Origin: CANKHA01 sp034668785
GTDB taxonomy: Bacteria > Pseudomonadota > Alphaproteobacteria > Rhizobiales > Xanthobacteraceae
Length of the DNA stretch: 15,274 nt
Reading direction: 5' to 3'
Assembly (NCBI GenBank): GCA_034668785.1
Contig: JAXDOS010000027.1
Coordinates: 1-15,274, forward strand
Under the pieces are notes generated by a model. That model made no database searches. It was given only the letters and a program-made list of their open reading frames with translations, and had not been told where the DNA came from. Each line of letters begins with the position of its first letter. The stretch's first letter is position 1. The position numbers were made by a program, and so were the translations under genes. Of the stretch, positions 1-6,809 are shown piece after piece.

Positions 1-58
1 CAAGGGAGTTCGCGAGCCCACAGAATGCGGAGGACCTAAGCAACCCTTTGAGCGCAGC

Positions 59-529
59 TTAACGCTTCGGGCTGAAGTCCTGGTTGGGGAAGGCGGGCTG
101 TTCGGGGACTTTGATGACAATGAAACTCATGTTCGCCGCCACGTGGCAGGCGTTGCATCCGGCGGTCAGGCGGGCATAGGCGTCGTTGAACTTAGCCGTA
201 TCGCGTGCCTTGATGGCTTCCTCAAGCGCCTTGCGCGGCTCGCCCAACGTGGCGTCGAACATATCCGGCACCGACAGCGTGCGAAATTTCGGTACCGATT
301 TTGCCGTGTTGTTCAAACTCTGATGCAGCTCCTTGAAAGCGTAAGCCGCCAGCGGCCAGTTTCCCTCACGCCCGGCCAGCCCGAGCTTGGCGTGGCGCGG
401 CTGTATCAGGGTGTTCATGTAGTCGCCAAGCCCGCCCGGATCGTAGCCGGGGATGTTCTGCGCAAACGCGGAAAGCGTTATCGAAAAACCAAACGTGCAG
501 ACCGTCACGAGGATGGCACTCTTTCGCAT
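59..529 (-). CDS. Secreted class II-like c-type cytochrome (CNACH), unknown electron partner
   Basis: 156 residues. A Sec signal peptide covers about residues 1-23 (basic MRKS, then a hydrophobic stretch, cleavage after AFA). The mature part is predicted mostly helical. A single heme-attachment motif CNACH (residues 125-129) lies near the C-terminus, the position seen in cytochrome c'/c556-type four-helix bundles. It is followed by a conserved-looking F-I-V-I-K-x-P segment and an NQDF tail, which I remember from a family of uncharacterised small bacterial cytochrome-like proteins. Residues 44-64 (around QPRHAKLGLAGREGNWPLAAY) look like the conserved first helix. The protein should act in the periplasm after heme attachment by the Ccm system. 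It is the last gene of a four-gene minus-strand cluster, 20 bp after the preceding stop. The start ATG at 529 is the one that gives the signal peptide. The axial ligand and redox partner cannot be told from sequence. Confidence 0.8.
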   Translation of the reverse strand: MRKSAILVTVCTFGFSITLSAFAQNIPGYDPGGLGDYMNTLIQPRHAKLGLAGREGNWPLAAYAFKELHQSLNNTAKSVPKFRTLSVPDMFDATLGEPRKALEEAIKARDTAKFNDAYARLTAGCNACHVAANMSFIVIKVPEQPAFPNQDFSPKR

Positions 530-549
530 TGCGCACTCGCTTCGCCCGG

Positions 550-933
550 CTAGGGCTTCGACAGGATGCAGTCCGCTTCGACCGGCTGGCCGGCCTTGAC
601 GTTGGGATCGCGCTTTGCCGTCTCGACGTAGCTGTAGCCATCCTTGCTGCAGGTAATGGCTACGTCGTTGGGATTGGTTTCGGCATTGAAGGCGGAGATG
701 GAATAAGCGCCCGCGCCGTCGCTGCGCGTGATCAGGCTGGCGCCGCCGGCCTTGAACTCGGCGACGACCCTGGCATCGGGAATGGCGTTGCCCTTGGTGT
801 CCCGGACGAAGCCGAAAAAAGGAACGCCTTCTTCCTGTTCTTCATCCAGGCTTCCGGCGCCGGCCCAGGCGCCGGTCGAAACTGCCAGCATCGCCGCAAA
901 GGCCGCGCTGAAAGTCCAAGCAAGGCATTTCAT
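550..933 (-). CDS. Secreted carboxypeptidase-regulatory-like domain protein
   Basis: 127 residues from the ATG at 933. The open frame runs further upstream to 1251, but that part overlaps the preceding gene and has no protein-like features. The start at 933 has a Shine-Dalgarno-like AGGGAAAA just upstream and gives a clean signal peptide (residues 1-24, cleavage after AWA). An acidic linker (DEEQEEG, 30-36) leads into a single beta-sandwich of the carboxypeptidase D regulatory-like/transthyretin-like type at about 37-125: FFGFVRDTKGNAIPDARV, then SDGAGAYSI, then ITCSKDGYS. Two cysteines (C95, C122) could form a disulfide. Such domains usually mediate protein or ligand binding outside the cytoplasm and are not enzymes. 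It lies between a membrane-protein gene (50 bp upstream) and a cytochrome gene (20 bp downstream), so an envelope role alongside the cytochrome is likely but unproven. Confidence 0.75.
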   Translation of the reverse strand: MKCLAWTFSAAFAAMLAVSTGAWAGAGSLDEEQEEGVPFFGFVRDTKGNAIPDARVVAEFKAGGASLITRSDGAGAYSISAFNAETNPNDVAITCSKDGYSYVETAKRDPNVKAGQPVEADCILSKP

Positions 934-983
934 TTTTATTTTCCCTACGGCCTCGCTGCGGGAAGCGCGTTCACACCGGCATT

Positions 984-1310
984 TTACCTGAAAAAATAGC
1001 CCCTGAGAACAAAGGCGATATAGAGCATGGCGGCCAAGGGAAGCACCCAGGTCCAGCCGGACCATACATAAATGCTCCAGCGCCGGGGAACGGCGGCGGT
1101 CAGCGCCGCCACGGCTATGCCGCTCAACGCAGAGGTCGCCAGCCAGCCATACCAATACATCGGCGTTACGCCTTTCGACGGCGCCACCAGGAATTCCCAT
1201 TGGTTGAGCTGTGGATGGTAGGTGAACAGCGCCAGGTTGTGGTCGACGCACAGCACGTAGACGACGGCGAAGGTGGCGGAAAAAACCGGAAATAGGCGGG
1301 TGATGTTCAT
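984..1310 (-). CDS. Uncharacterised three-helix inner-membrane protein
   Basis: 108 residues, family not recognised. Hydrophobic segments at about 7-24, 51-74 and 79-104 suggest three transmembrane helices. The loop between helices 1 and 2 (25-50) is polar and contains H24, H32 and several aromatic residues. The start codon overlaps the stop of the upstream membrane-protein gene by four bases (ATGA at 1307-1310), which indicates translational coupling and probable interaction of the two products. The short basic C-terminus RGYFFR probably lies in the cytoplasm. No catalytic motif is visible. Confidence 0.7.
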   Translation of the reverse strand: MNITRLFPVFSATFAVVYVLCVDHNLALFTYHPQLNQWEFLVAPSKGVTPMYWYGWLATSALSGIAVAALTAAVPRRWSIYVWSGWTWVLPLAAMLYIAFVLRGYFFR

Positions 1311-1771
1311 GACCCGAATCCCCGGATGTTATTGAGGACGTGGCCCACCATGAATCCCCACCACACGATGAAGGCTAGCATCATGGTCAGGATCGCGCGC
1401 GTGGTGCGATTGTCATCGCCGAGCGGTTGACGCCAGAAATACCAATAGGCGGGGAGCAGTCCCAAGCCGATGGAGATCAAATGCTCCTTGATCTCGAAGG
1501 AACCATTGGCGGCGAAGAGGCGAAGCCGCTCCAGAACCGTCCGCACGTTGAGCCGGTAATAGGGATAGATGATCGAGCCCAACACCACGGTGAGGATGAA
1601 CAAAATGATGATGGCGTTGGTGTAGGTCATCCCGTTGACGCCGCGAAAGCTGGCGACAAAGGATTTGGAGCGATCGCGGTTGGGCCAGCAAATGCTGAAT
1701 GCCTGATGGGTGATAGCGCCGATCAACGCGACGGCCACCAGCATGTGAACGATCAAAAATGCCGACCACAT
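1307..1771 (-). CDS. Uncharacterised four-helix inner-membrane protein with intramembrane histidines
   Basis: 154 residues from the ATG at 1771. A GTG at 1786 would add five residues, but the ATG has a good Shine-Dalgarno GGGGGAA (1778-1784) at proper spacing and places the first hydrophobic helix directly at the N-terminus. Hydrophobic helices are predicted at about 4-24, 50-70, 97-113 and 127-147. Histidines sit in or next to helices (H9, H22, H97, H144), a pattern that would allow b-type heme binding, as in small membrane cytochrome families. This is inference; I do not recognise the family. It is the first gene of the minus-strand cluster and overlaps the next membrane gene by four bases. 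A candidate promoter lies just upstream. Confidence 0.7.
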   Translation of the reverse strand: MWSAFLIVHMLVAVALIGAITHQAFSICWPNRDRSKSFVASFRGVNGMTYTNAIIILFILTVVLGSIIYPYYRLNVRTVLERLRLFAANGSFEIKEHLISIGLGLLPAYWYFWRQPLGDDNRTTRAILTMMLAFIVWWGFMVGHVLNNIRGFGS

Positions 1772-1777
1772 TGGTGT

Positions 1778-1784
1778 TTCCCCC
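1778..1784 (-). promoter_or_regulatory. Ribosome binding site deciding the start of the four-helix membrane protein
   Basis: On the minus strand the bases read GGGGGAA and end six bases before the ATG at 1771. The alternative GTG at 1786 has no ribosome binding site at usable spacing, so the ATG is preferred. Confidence 0.5.
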
Positions 1785-1799
1785 ACGCCTTCGGCATCA

Positions 1800-1828
1800 A
1801 GCTATCATGTCACTTTCACATTTTTCAA
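1800..1828 (-). promoter_or_regulatory. Candidate sigma-70 promoter of the envelope cytochrome cluster
   Basis: On the minus strand TTGAAA (1823-1828) is followed after 17 bases by ATAGCT (1800-1805), close to the alphaproteobacterial housekeeping pattern. It lies in the only gap of any size upstream of the four-gene cluster, about 30 bases before the first ATG, in a locally AT-rich stretch. Found by eye only. Confidence 0.35.
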
Positions 1829-1868
1829 ATTGATCAACGACGCGGCATTCCGCCACATCAAGCGTCTG

Positions 1869-2297
1869 TTAGCCCGGCCCAAAGCCGCCGACGATGGCGC
1901 CGATCAGCAACAGCACCACCAGCCAATGACCGCCGTCGATCAGCAGCAGGCGCCGGTCGCGCCGCGCGAAGCTATTGTTGACGACCATCGTCGTAATGAC
2001 GAAACCGAGCCAGCAGAAAGCGCCCGAGATAATGCCGTTGCGCAATGTGGTTTGCCCGGGTCCGAGATGGCCGATCAGGCCGGCGAGCACCCAAGCCATC
2101 ACCAGATTAGCAATGAAGGCATAGACGAAAGGCAGCATGAAACCAGGCTGATTGCGCGCCTCCTGCATCTTCTCGCGCGTGGTGCCGAGCGCTTCCATCC
2201 AAGGTTTGCCCAACGCCATGTACCAGACAGCGCCCGCCAGCCATCCCGCCACGGCGGCGCCGATAATGACCAGATAGCTCACCGCTGCGAACGTCAT
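1869..2297 (-). CDS. DUF1761-family membrane protein
   Basis: 142 residues with four predicted transmembrane helices (about 4-26, 54-76, 86-107, 123-139). The N-terminal segment WYMALGKPWMEALG after helix 1 is the recognisable signature of the DUF1761 family (small integral membrane proteins, function unknown). Family length is normally about 130-150 residues, so it is full length. The ATG at 2297 is preceded by a GAGGGAG ribosome binding site. It is separated from the upstream EVE-domain gene by a 120-base palindromic repeat, and from the downstream cytochrome cluster by about 100 bases with that cluster's own candidate promoter. It could be a distal member of the tsaD-gpsA transcript or be transcribed alone. 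Confidence 0.8.
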   Translation of the reverse strand: MTFAAVSYLVIIGAAVAGWLAGAVWYMALGKPWMEALGTTREKMQEARNQPGFMLPFVYAFIANLVMAWVLAGLIGHLGPGQTTLRNGIISGAFCWLGFVITTMVVNNSFARRDRRLLLIDGGHWLVVLLLIGAIVGGFGPG

Positions 2298-2314
2298 TGG
2301 CTGTCTCCCTCATT

Positions 2315-2434
2315 CGTCATGGCCGGACTTGTTCCGGCCATCCACGTCTTAGGCTGCAAAACAAGGAAGTCGTGGATGCCCGGGACATCAGGCGTCAACG
2401 ACGCCGTCTTCGACGGCTGTGCCCGGGCATGACG
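2315..2434. repeat. Dispersed palindromic intergenic repeat of the Bradyrhizobium group type
   Basis: The outer arms CGTCATG (2315-2321) and CATGACG (2428-2434) are complementary. Inside lie GGCCGG...CCGGCC (2321-2339), an ATCCACG/CGTGGAT pair (2340-2346 with 2371-2377), a CCCGGG pair (2379-2384 with 2422-2427) and a small GCCGTC/GACGGC hairpin near 2403-2417. The whole could fold into a branched, cloverleaf-like structure. The core 'gtcatggccgg..ttgttccggccatccacg' theme is, from memory, a very common intergenic repeat in Bradyrhizobium, Rhodopseudomonas and relatives. It also yields spurious peptides containing MAGTSPAMT, which occurs here on the minus strand. No open frame or transposase is associated. 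It may act as a transcription terminator or RNA-stability element between the EVE and DUF1761 genes. Confidence 0.75.
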
Positions 2435-2439
2435 ATATC

Positions 2440-2859
2440 TCAAATATCCAACCCGCCCATGCGGCAAACAATCTTCCATTCGGCGTCGCTCACCGGCTGT
2501 ACCGAGAGGCGGGGATATTTCGCCAGCGCCATGGCGGCCAGCTTTGGCTCTGCTTTGACGTCGGCGAGCGTCACCGGTTTCGGCATGGGAGCCACGGCCT
2601 TGACGTCGAGGGTCACGAACACGCCTTTGGCATCGGTGGGGTCCGGATAAGCTTCGCGAATAACCTCGACGATACCGACGATCCGCTTCTCATCGCCGGT
2701 GTGATAGAAAAAAGCGTGATCGCCTTTCTTCATCTCGTTGAGGTGACGGCGCGCGGTGAAATTGCGCACGCCGTTCCACGGCTCGCCCTTGGCGCCGCGC
2801 TTGACCTGATCGTCCCAGGAAAATTCCTCGGCTTCGGTTTTCAAAAGCCAGTGGGGCAT
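2440..2859 (-). CDS. EVE-domain protein (PUA-like fold, modified-base binding)
   Basis: 139 residues, essentially one complete EVE domain. Visible signatures are MPHWLLKTEAEEFSWDD at the N-terminus, WNGVRNFTAR (28-37), the pocket-lining FYHT (51-54 region, usually FYHS), IVGIVEV (60-66), YPDPT (71-75) and LSVQPV (118-123). EVE domains belong to the PUA superfamily and bind modified bases in DNA or RNA; human THYN1 is a relative. The bacterial stand-alone form is cytoplasmic and its substrate is unknown. The start ATG at 2859 has GGAG nine bases upstream and lies 12 bases after the gpsA stop, so it is almost certainly cotranscribed with gpsA and tsaD. A link with t6A tRNA modification is possible but only by context. 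Confidence 0.88.
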   Translation of the reverse strand: MPHWLLKTEAEEFSWDDQVKRGAKGEPWNGVRNFTARRHLNEMKKGDHAFFYHTGDEKRIVGIVEVIREAYPDPTDAKGVFVTLDVKAVAPMPKPVTLADVKAEPKLAAMALAKYPRLSVQPVSDAEWKIVCRMGGLDI

Positions 2860-2871
2860 TGATCTACTCCG

Positions 2872-3855
2872 TCATTCGGCGCGGAACGGCCGCGTCAATA
2901 GCGACTCCGTGGCGGCATCGATGCTCAACCGGCCGTCAAGCACGTCCGCGACCGCGCTGGCGATGGGCATATCGATATCGCGCTGGCGCGCGATCTCGAC
3001 CAGCACCGGCGCGGTGGCAATGCCTTCGGCGAGTTTACCAGGACTTGCCCGGTCCAGAGCTTGGCCGCGCCCCAGATCGACGCCGAGCGAAAAATTGCGC
3101 GATTGCGGGCTTGAACAGGTGAGGATGAGATCGCCCAGTCCGGCAAGGCCGGTCAGGGTCTCCGGGCGCGCGCCATAGGCCTTGCCGAATCGAAACAGTT
3201 CGGCAAAGCCGCGCGTGGTCAGCGCCGCCGCCGCGCTGGCGCCGAGGCCGCGGCCGAACACGATGCCGGCGGCGATCGCCAGCACATTCTTCGCCGCGCC
3301 GCCGATCTCAACGCCGCGGATGTCGGTGGAATGATAGACCCGGAAATTCGCCGATCCGAGCGCGCGCGCCAGCGCCGACGCCGTTGCCTCCTCGCGCGCG
3401 GCAAGCGTCACCGCGGCGGGAAGACCGCGCGCGACATCGGCAGCAAAGCTTGGCCCCGAGAGGATCGCCGGAATAGCGCCGGGCGCGCTCTCCTCGATCA
3501 CTTCTGTCATGAATTTGCATGTTCCTTGCTCAATGCCCTTGGCGCAGGCGATCACCGGCGTTCCGGAGGCGAGCTTAGAAGCAAGCGCCGTGGCCACGGC
3601 GCGCAACTCCTGCGCCGGTACGACAAGCAGGATCGCATCCGCGCGCGCGGCATCGGCAAGCACGGCAGTTATTTTGATCCGCGTATCCAGCCGCGTTCCG
3701 GGCAGTCGCGGATTGTCGCGGCTCGCAGCCATGGCGGCGGCCTTAGCCGGGTCGCGTGCCCACAAGGTGACGGTGCGGCCGGCCTCAGCCGCCAAGTTCG
3801 CCAGCGCGCTTCCCCAGGCCCCAGCTCCGAGCACCGCGATGTGGTTGAAGGTCAT
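2872..3855 (-). CDS. gpsA: NAD(P)-dependent glycerol-3-phosphate dehydrogenase
   Basis: 327 residues, normal family length. It reduces dihydroxyacetone phosphate to sn-glycerol 3-phosphate, the backbone precursor for phospholipids, in the cytoplasm. The N-terminal Rossmann fold has GAGAWG at 10-15 and a dinucleotide-binding strand end TLWARD (30-35). Conserved lysines are K106 (ACAKGIE) and K189 (GGAAKN); the family motif GLAGLGDLILTCSSPQSRN spans 236-254 with D242, R253 and N254. The start gives the Rossmann strand immediately. The gene begins 16 bases after the tsaD stop and ends 12 bases before the EVE gene, so the three form a tight operon. No unusual residue changes are seen. Confidence 0.97.
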   Translation of the reverse strand: MTFNHIAVLGAGAWGSALANLAAEAGRTVTLWARDPAKAAAMAASRDNPRLPGTRLDTRIKITAVLADAARADAILLVVPAQELRAVATALASKLASGTPVIACAKGIEQGTCKFMTEVIEESAPGAIPAILSGPSFAADVARGLPAAVTLAAREEATASALARALGSANFRVYHSTDIRGVEIGGAAKNVLAIAAGIVFGRGLGASAAAALTTRGFAELFRFGKAYGARPETLTGLAGLGDLILTCSSPQSRNFSLGVDLGRGQALDRASPGKLAEGIATAPVLVEIARQRDIDMPIASAVADVLDGRLSIDAATESLLTRPFRAE

Positions 3856-3871
3856 CAGCTAGAACCGCACT

Positions 3872-4957
3872 CTATATTTGACCGACGTGCTTGCGCGCAG
3901 GGATTGGAAATGCCGGCGGTGCGCCGGTCACTTCATTCATCGGCCAGCGCGCCCGCGGGCTGATGTCGAGAGTGTCGGTCAGCCCAAGCGCCAGGCGCTC
4001 GCAACCGGCCCAGGCGATCATGGCGCCGTTGTCGGTGCAAAGCTCCATGGGCGGCGCGACCAGCACCGTCCCAGCCTCCAAGGCGAGACGATGCAGCACT
4101 TTGCGGATCGCCTGATTGGCGGCGACGCCGCCGGCGGCCACGAGCGCTGTTGGGACCCCGTAGCTGGCGCGAAACAGCCGCAGACCAGCGCGCAGGCGAT
4201 CCAGGATGACATCGACTACCGCTTGCTGGAATGAGGCGCATAAATCCGCAACGTCCTGACTGCTCAGCGGCTGGATCTTTTCCGCTTCCAGCCGCACCGC
4301 CGTCTTCAAGCCTGAGAGCGAGAAGTTCGGTTCGACCCGACCATACATGGGGCGCGGCAGGGCGAAACGCGAAGGATTGCCCGCCTCCGCCTCCTTCTCC
4401 ACTTGCGGTCCGCCTGGATAGCCGAGGCCAAGCAGCTTCGCGGTTTTGTCGAAAGCCTCGCCAATGGCGTCGTCAACAGTGGTGCCGAGCCGCACGTAAT
4501 CCCCGATGCCGCGCACCGCCACGATCTGCGTGTGTCCGCCTGATGCCAGGAACAGGCAATAAGGAAAAGGCGTGGCGTCGGTCAGCCGCGCGGTGAGCGC
4601 GTGGGCTTCCAGATGATTGACGGCGATGAGCGGCTTCTCGATCACCAGCGCGATGGCCTTGGCGGTGGTAAGCCCGACGATGACGCCACCGATCAGACCC
4701 GGTCCCGCCGCGGCGGCAACGCCGTCGATACTGTCGAAGCCGAGGCCGGCGGTATCCATCGCCTCCCGGATGATGTGGTCCAGCGCTTCGACATGGGCGC
4801 GCGCGGCGATTTCCGGGACAACGCCGCCGAAGGCCGCATGCTCGCTGGTTTGCGAGAGGATAATGTTGGACAGGATGCGGCCACGGCCGTCCTCGCGGCG
4901 TTCGACGACAGCCGCCGCCGTCTCGTCGCAGGTCGTCTCGATGCCGAGGACAACCAT
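3872..4957 (-). CDS. tsaD: tRNA N6-adenosine threonylcarbamoyltransferase TsaD
   Basis: 361 residues from the ATG at 4957, matching the usual 340-365. TsaD transfers the threonylcarbamoyl group to A37 of ANN-decoding tRNAs (t6A), together with TsaB and TsaE. Visible ASKHA-fold elements are VLGIETTCDET (3-13), GGVVPE (44-49), AGPGLIGG (84-91), the metal-binding HLEAH (H115, H119), SGGHT (139-143), AIGEAFDK (164-171), GGVAAN (276-281) and CTDNGAM with D309. The open frame extends to 5287, but that part overlaps hemC on the other strand. An ATG at 5014 would add 19 residues of non-conserved sequence, so the start directly before the first strand is preferred. It is the first gene of the tsaD-gpsA-EVE operon and is divergent from hemC. 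Confidence 0.96.
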   Translation of the reverse strand: MVVLGIETTCDETAAAVVERREDGRGRILSNIILSQTSEHAAFGGVVPEIAARAHVEALDHIIREAMDTAGLGFDSIDGVAAAAGPGLIGGVIVGLTTAKAIALVIEKPLIAVNHLEAHALTARLTDATPFPYCLFLASGGHTQIVAVRGIGDYVRLGTTVDDAIGEAFDKTAKLLGLGYPGGPQVEKEAEAGNPSRFALPRPMYGRVEPNFSLSGLKTAVRLEAEKIQPLSSQDVADLCASFQQAVVDVILDRLRAGLRLFRASYGVPTALVAAGGVAANQAIRKVLHRLALEAGTVLVAPPMELCTDNGAMIAWAGCERLALGLTDTLDISPRARWPMNEVTGAPPAFPIPARKHVGQI

Positions 4958-5041
4958 CGGCTTTTCAGGGAGGTGATCCGCGAAACGATCCTCGCCTGCT
5001 TTCGGAATTCCCATGCGGTGCCTATGATCGCAGCCGCACCG

Positions 5042-5057
5042 GCCGCTATCCAGCGGC
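5042..5057 (+). promoter_or_regulatory. Short perfect hairpin in the hemC leader
   Basis: GCCGCT (5042-5047) and AGCGGC (5052-5057) pair around an ATCC loop, 18 bases before the hemC ATG in the divergent tsaD-hemC intergenic region. It has no following T-run, so it is not a terminator for hemC. It could affect hemC translation or be chance in GC-rich DNA. I found no convincing promoter for either gene in the 118 bases between the two starts. Confidence 0.3.
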
Positions 5058-5075
5058 GTAGCATTGCGGGGTCCC

Positions 5076-6011
5076 ATGGCGCAATCCTCGGCCAATTCGC
5101 CCATTTTGCGCCTCGGATCGCGCGGCAGCCCGCTGGCGCTGGTGCAGGCGCGCGAGGTGCGCGACCGGCTCGCCACCGCCCATGGGTTAGAGGCGGAGCA
5201 GATCGAGATCGTGGTGATACGCACCAGCGGCGACGCCATCCAGGACCGGCCACTCGCCGATGCCGGCGGAAAGGGCCTCTTCACCAAGGAAATCGAGGAA
5301 GCCTTGCTGGCGGAGACAATCGATCTTGCAGTGCATTCGGCGAAGGACGTGCCAGCTTATCTGCCGGGTGGTCTGGTGCTGTCGGCCTATCTGCCGCGCG
5401 AGGACCCGCGCGACGTGCTCGTCAGCGTCAAGGCGAAGACGCTGGCCGATCTGCCACCCGGTGCGGTCATGGGGACAGCCTCGCCGCGGCGGCAGGCATT
5501 GGTGCGGCGCGCGCGGCCTGACGTGAAGGTCGTGCCGTTTCGCGGCAATGTGGAAACACGCCTGCGAAAACTTAATGACGGTGTTGTTGACGCCACGGTG
5601 CTGGCGCTGGCGGGCCTCAAGCGGCTTGGCCTTACCGGCGTTAACATAACGGCGTTTAGCATCGATGAATTTCTTCCCGCGGCCGGGCAGGGCGCCATCG
5701 TGATCGAAACGCGCGACAACGATGCGCGCTCGCGCGCGCTACTGGCGGCGATCAATCACACCGAGACGGCGACAGCACTCGTTGCCGAGCGCGCGTTCCT
5801 TGCGGTGCTCGATGGCACATGCCGCAGCCCCATCGCGGCGCACGCGACGATTACGGCGGGAGAGGTGCGATTTCGCGGCATGATCCTCAAGCCCGACGGC
5901 AGCGAAGCTTTCGAATGTATGCGCAGCGGGGAACTAAACGCCGCCGCCGAACTTGGAGCCGACGCCGGGCGTGAGCTGCAAAGCCGCGCCGGTCCCGGTT
6001 TCTTCACTTAA
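5076..6011 (+). CDS. hemC: Porphobilinogen deaminase (hydroxymethylbilane synthase)
   Basis: 311 residues; the E. coli enzyme has 313. It joins four porphobilinogens into hydroxymethylbilane for heme and other tetrapyrroles, in the cytoplasm. Family elements in order are LRLGSRGSPLALVQA (11-25), GGKGLFTKEIEEALL (64-78), HSAKDVP with the catalytic aspartate D91, GTASPRR (133-139), FRGNVETRLRKL (155-166), LPAAGQGAI (200-208) and LDGTCRSPIAAHA, with C249 as the cysteine that carries the dipyrromethane cofactor. The ATG at 5076 has GGGG five to eight bases upstream; a TTG at 5064 is in frame but is less likely. It is the first gene of a plus-strand operon with hemD, nine bases downstream. Confidence 0.97.
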   Translation: MAQSSANSPILRLGSRGSPLALVQAREVRDRLATAHGLEAEQIEIVVIRTSGDAIQDRPLADAGGKGLFTKEIEEALLAETIDLAVHSAKDVPAYLPGGLVLSAYLPREDPRDVLVSVKAKTLADLPPGAVMGTASPRRQALVRRARPDVKVVPFRGNVETRLRKLNDGVVDATVLALAGLKRLGLTGVNITAFSIDEFLPAAGQGAIVIETRDNDARSRALLAAINHTETATALVAERAFLAVLDGTCRSPIAAHATITAGEVRFRGMILKPDGSEAFECMRSGELNAAAELGADAGRELQSRAGPGFFT

Positions 6012-6020
6012 AGGCCGCAG

Positions 6021-6731
6021 GTGAGATTGCTCGTCACCAGACCGGAGCCCGACGCGCAGCGTACCGCCGCCGCGTTGCGCCAGCATGGACACGAGGTGCT
6101 TGTCGCGCCGCTGCTGCGGATTGAACCCGTCGCCGCCGATCTGGGGACAGGGGCCTGGGATGCTATCGTGATGACCAGCGCCAATTCCTGCCGCGCCATC
6201 GCGAACCATCCGCGTCGTGACGAGTTGATGACCTGGCCGGTCTTTGTGGTCGGCAGTCACAACGCCGAAGTCGCGCGCAGTATGGGTTTCACCAAGGTCA
6301 CTTCGGCTTCCGGAAATGCGGCGGACCTGGCGGGACTGCTGGCGACGCGGTTCGGTAATGCTGCGCGGCTGCTCTATCTCGCCGGCGAGGATCGCGCCAC
6401 GGATCTTGCAGCCGACCTCGCGCCCTTTGGAATATCGATGCAGACCGTGGCGGTCTATCGCGCCGTCAAAGTCGTGGATTTTCCGTCAGCGGCGCAGGAC
6501 GCATTAAAGAACAGCGAGATCGATGGCGTGCTGCATTTTTCCCGGCGCACGGCGGAGGCTTACCTGAGCTGCGCGGAGGCTGCCCATCTCCTCGAATGCG
6601 CTCTGATATCCTTCCATTACTGCCTGTCGCCCCAGGTAGCGCGGCCGCTATTGCAGGCGGGAGCTACCACGGTGCGCGTCGCGGCGCGGCCGGATGAGGC
6701 GGCGCTGGTCGAGCTTGTCGGCGCATCGTGA
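6021..6731 (+). CDS. hemD: Uroporphyrinogen-III synthase
   Basis: 236 residues, starting with GTG nine bases after the hemC stop and with only a weak AAAGG ribosome binding site, which suggests translational coupling. It closes and inverts ring D of hydroxymethylbilane to uroporphyrinogen III. The family is very divergent; recognisable parts are VTRPEPDAQRTA (5-16), TSANS (52-56), VGSHNAEVARSMGF (77-90), YLAGEDRATDLAADL (119-133), VYRA (145-148) and HFSRRTAEAYL (172-182). The motif order and the position directly after hemC make the assignment firm. The usual T-A-xx-L in the second conserved block is here NAEVARSMGF, within normal variation. Confidence 0.94.
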   Translation: MRLLVTRPEPDAQRTAAALRQHGHEVLVAPLLRIEPVAADLGTGAWDAIVMTSANSCRAIANHPRRDELMTWPVFVVGSHNAEVARSMGFTKVTSASGNAADLAGLLATRFGNAARLLYLAGEDRATDLAADLAPFGISMQTVAVYRAVKVVDFPSAAQDALKNSEIDGVLHFSRRTAEAYLSCAEAAHLLECALISFHYCLSPQVARPLLQAGATTVRVAARPDEAALVELVGAS

Positions 6732-6742
6732 TAACAAGTTGC

Positions 6743-6781
6743 CGCCATAACCGGTCCGCAGTATGCCCAGCCGTTATGGCG
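6743..6781 (+). promoter_or_regulatory. Inverted repeat between hemD and the Mic60-like gene
   Basis: CGCCATAAC (6743-6751) and GTTATGGCG (6773-6781) are perfectly complementary nine-base arms separated by 21 bases, in the 78-base gap between hemD and the next gene. It ends 14 bases before that gene's ribosome binding site. No T-run follows, so it is not a standard intrinsic terminator. It could be an RNA stem that tunes expression or processing within the operon, or a binding site for a dimeric regulator. Confidence 0.5.
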
Positions 6782-6794
6782 ACCAGGCGTGTCG

Positions 6795-6803
6795 TGGAGG
6801 AGG
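6795..6803 (+). promoter_or_regulatory. Strong ribosome binding site deciding the Mic60-like start
   Basis: GGAGGAGG lies at correct spacing before the ATG at 6810. This rules against the GTG at 6789, which would add seven residues and put this strong site inside the coding region. Confidence 0.7.
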
Positions 6804-6809
6804 CCCGGC

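Noticed and set aside
934..1251. N-terminal extension of the secreted beta-sandwich protein to 1251
   Set aside because: It overlaps the coding region of the three-helix membrane protein in another frame, and the signal peptide and ribosome binding site fit the start at 933.
1427..2432. Plus-strand open frames opposite the membrane-protein genes
   Set aside because: They are shadows of minus-strand genes: charged, low-complexity translations with no start signals.
4958..5287. N-terminal extension of TsaD to 5014 or 5287
   Set aside because: The extra residues are not TsaD-like and the longer form overlaps the start of hemC. The conserved first strand begins directly at the chosen ATG.
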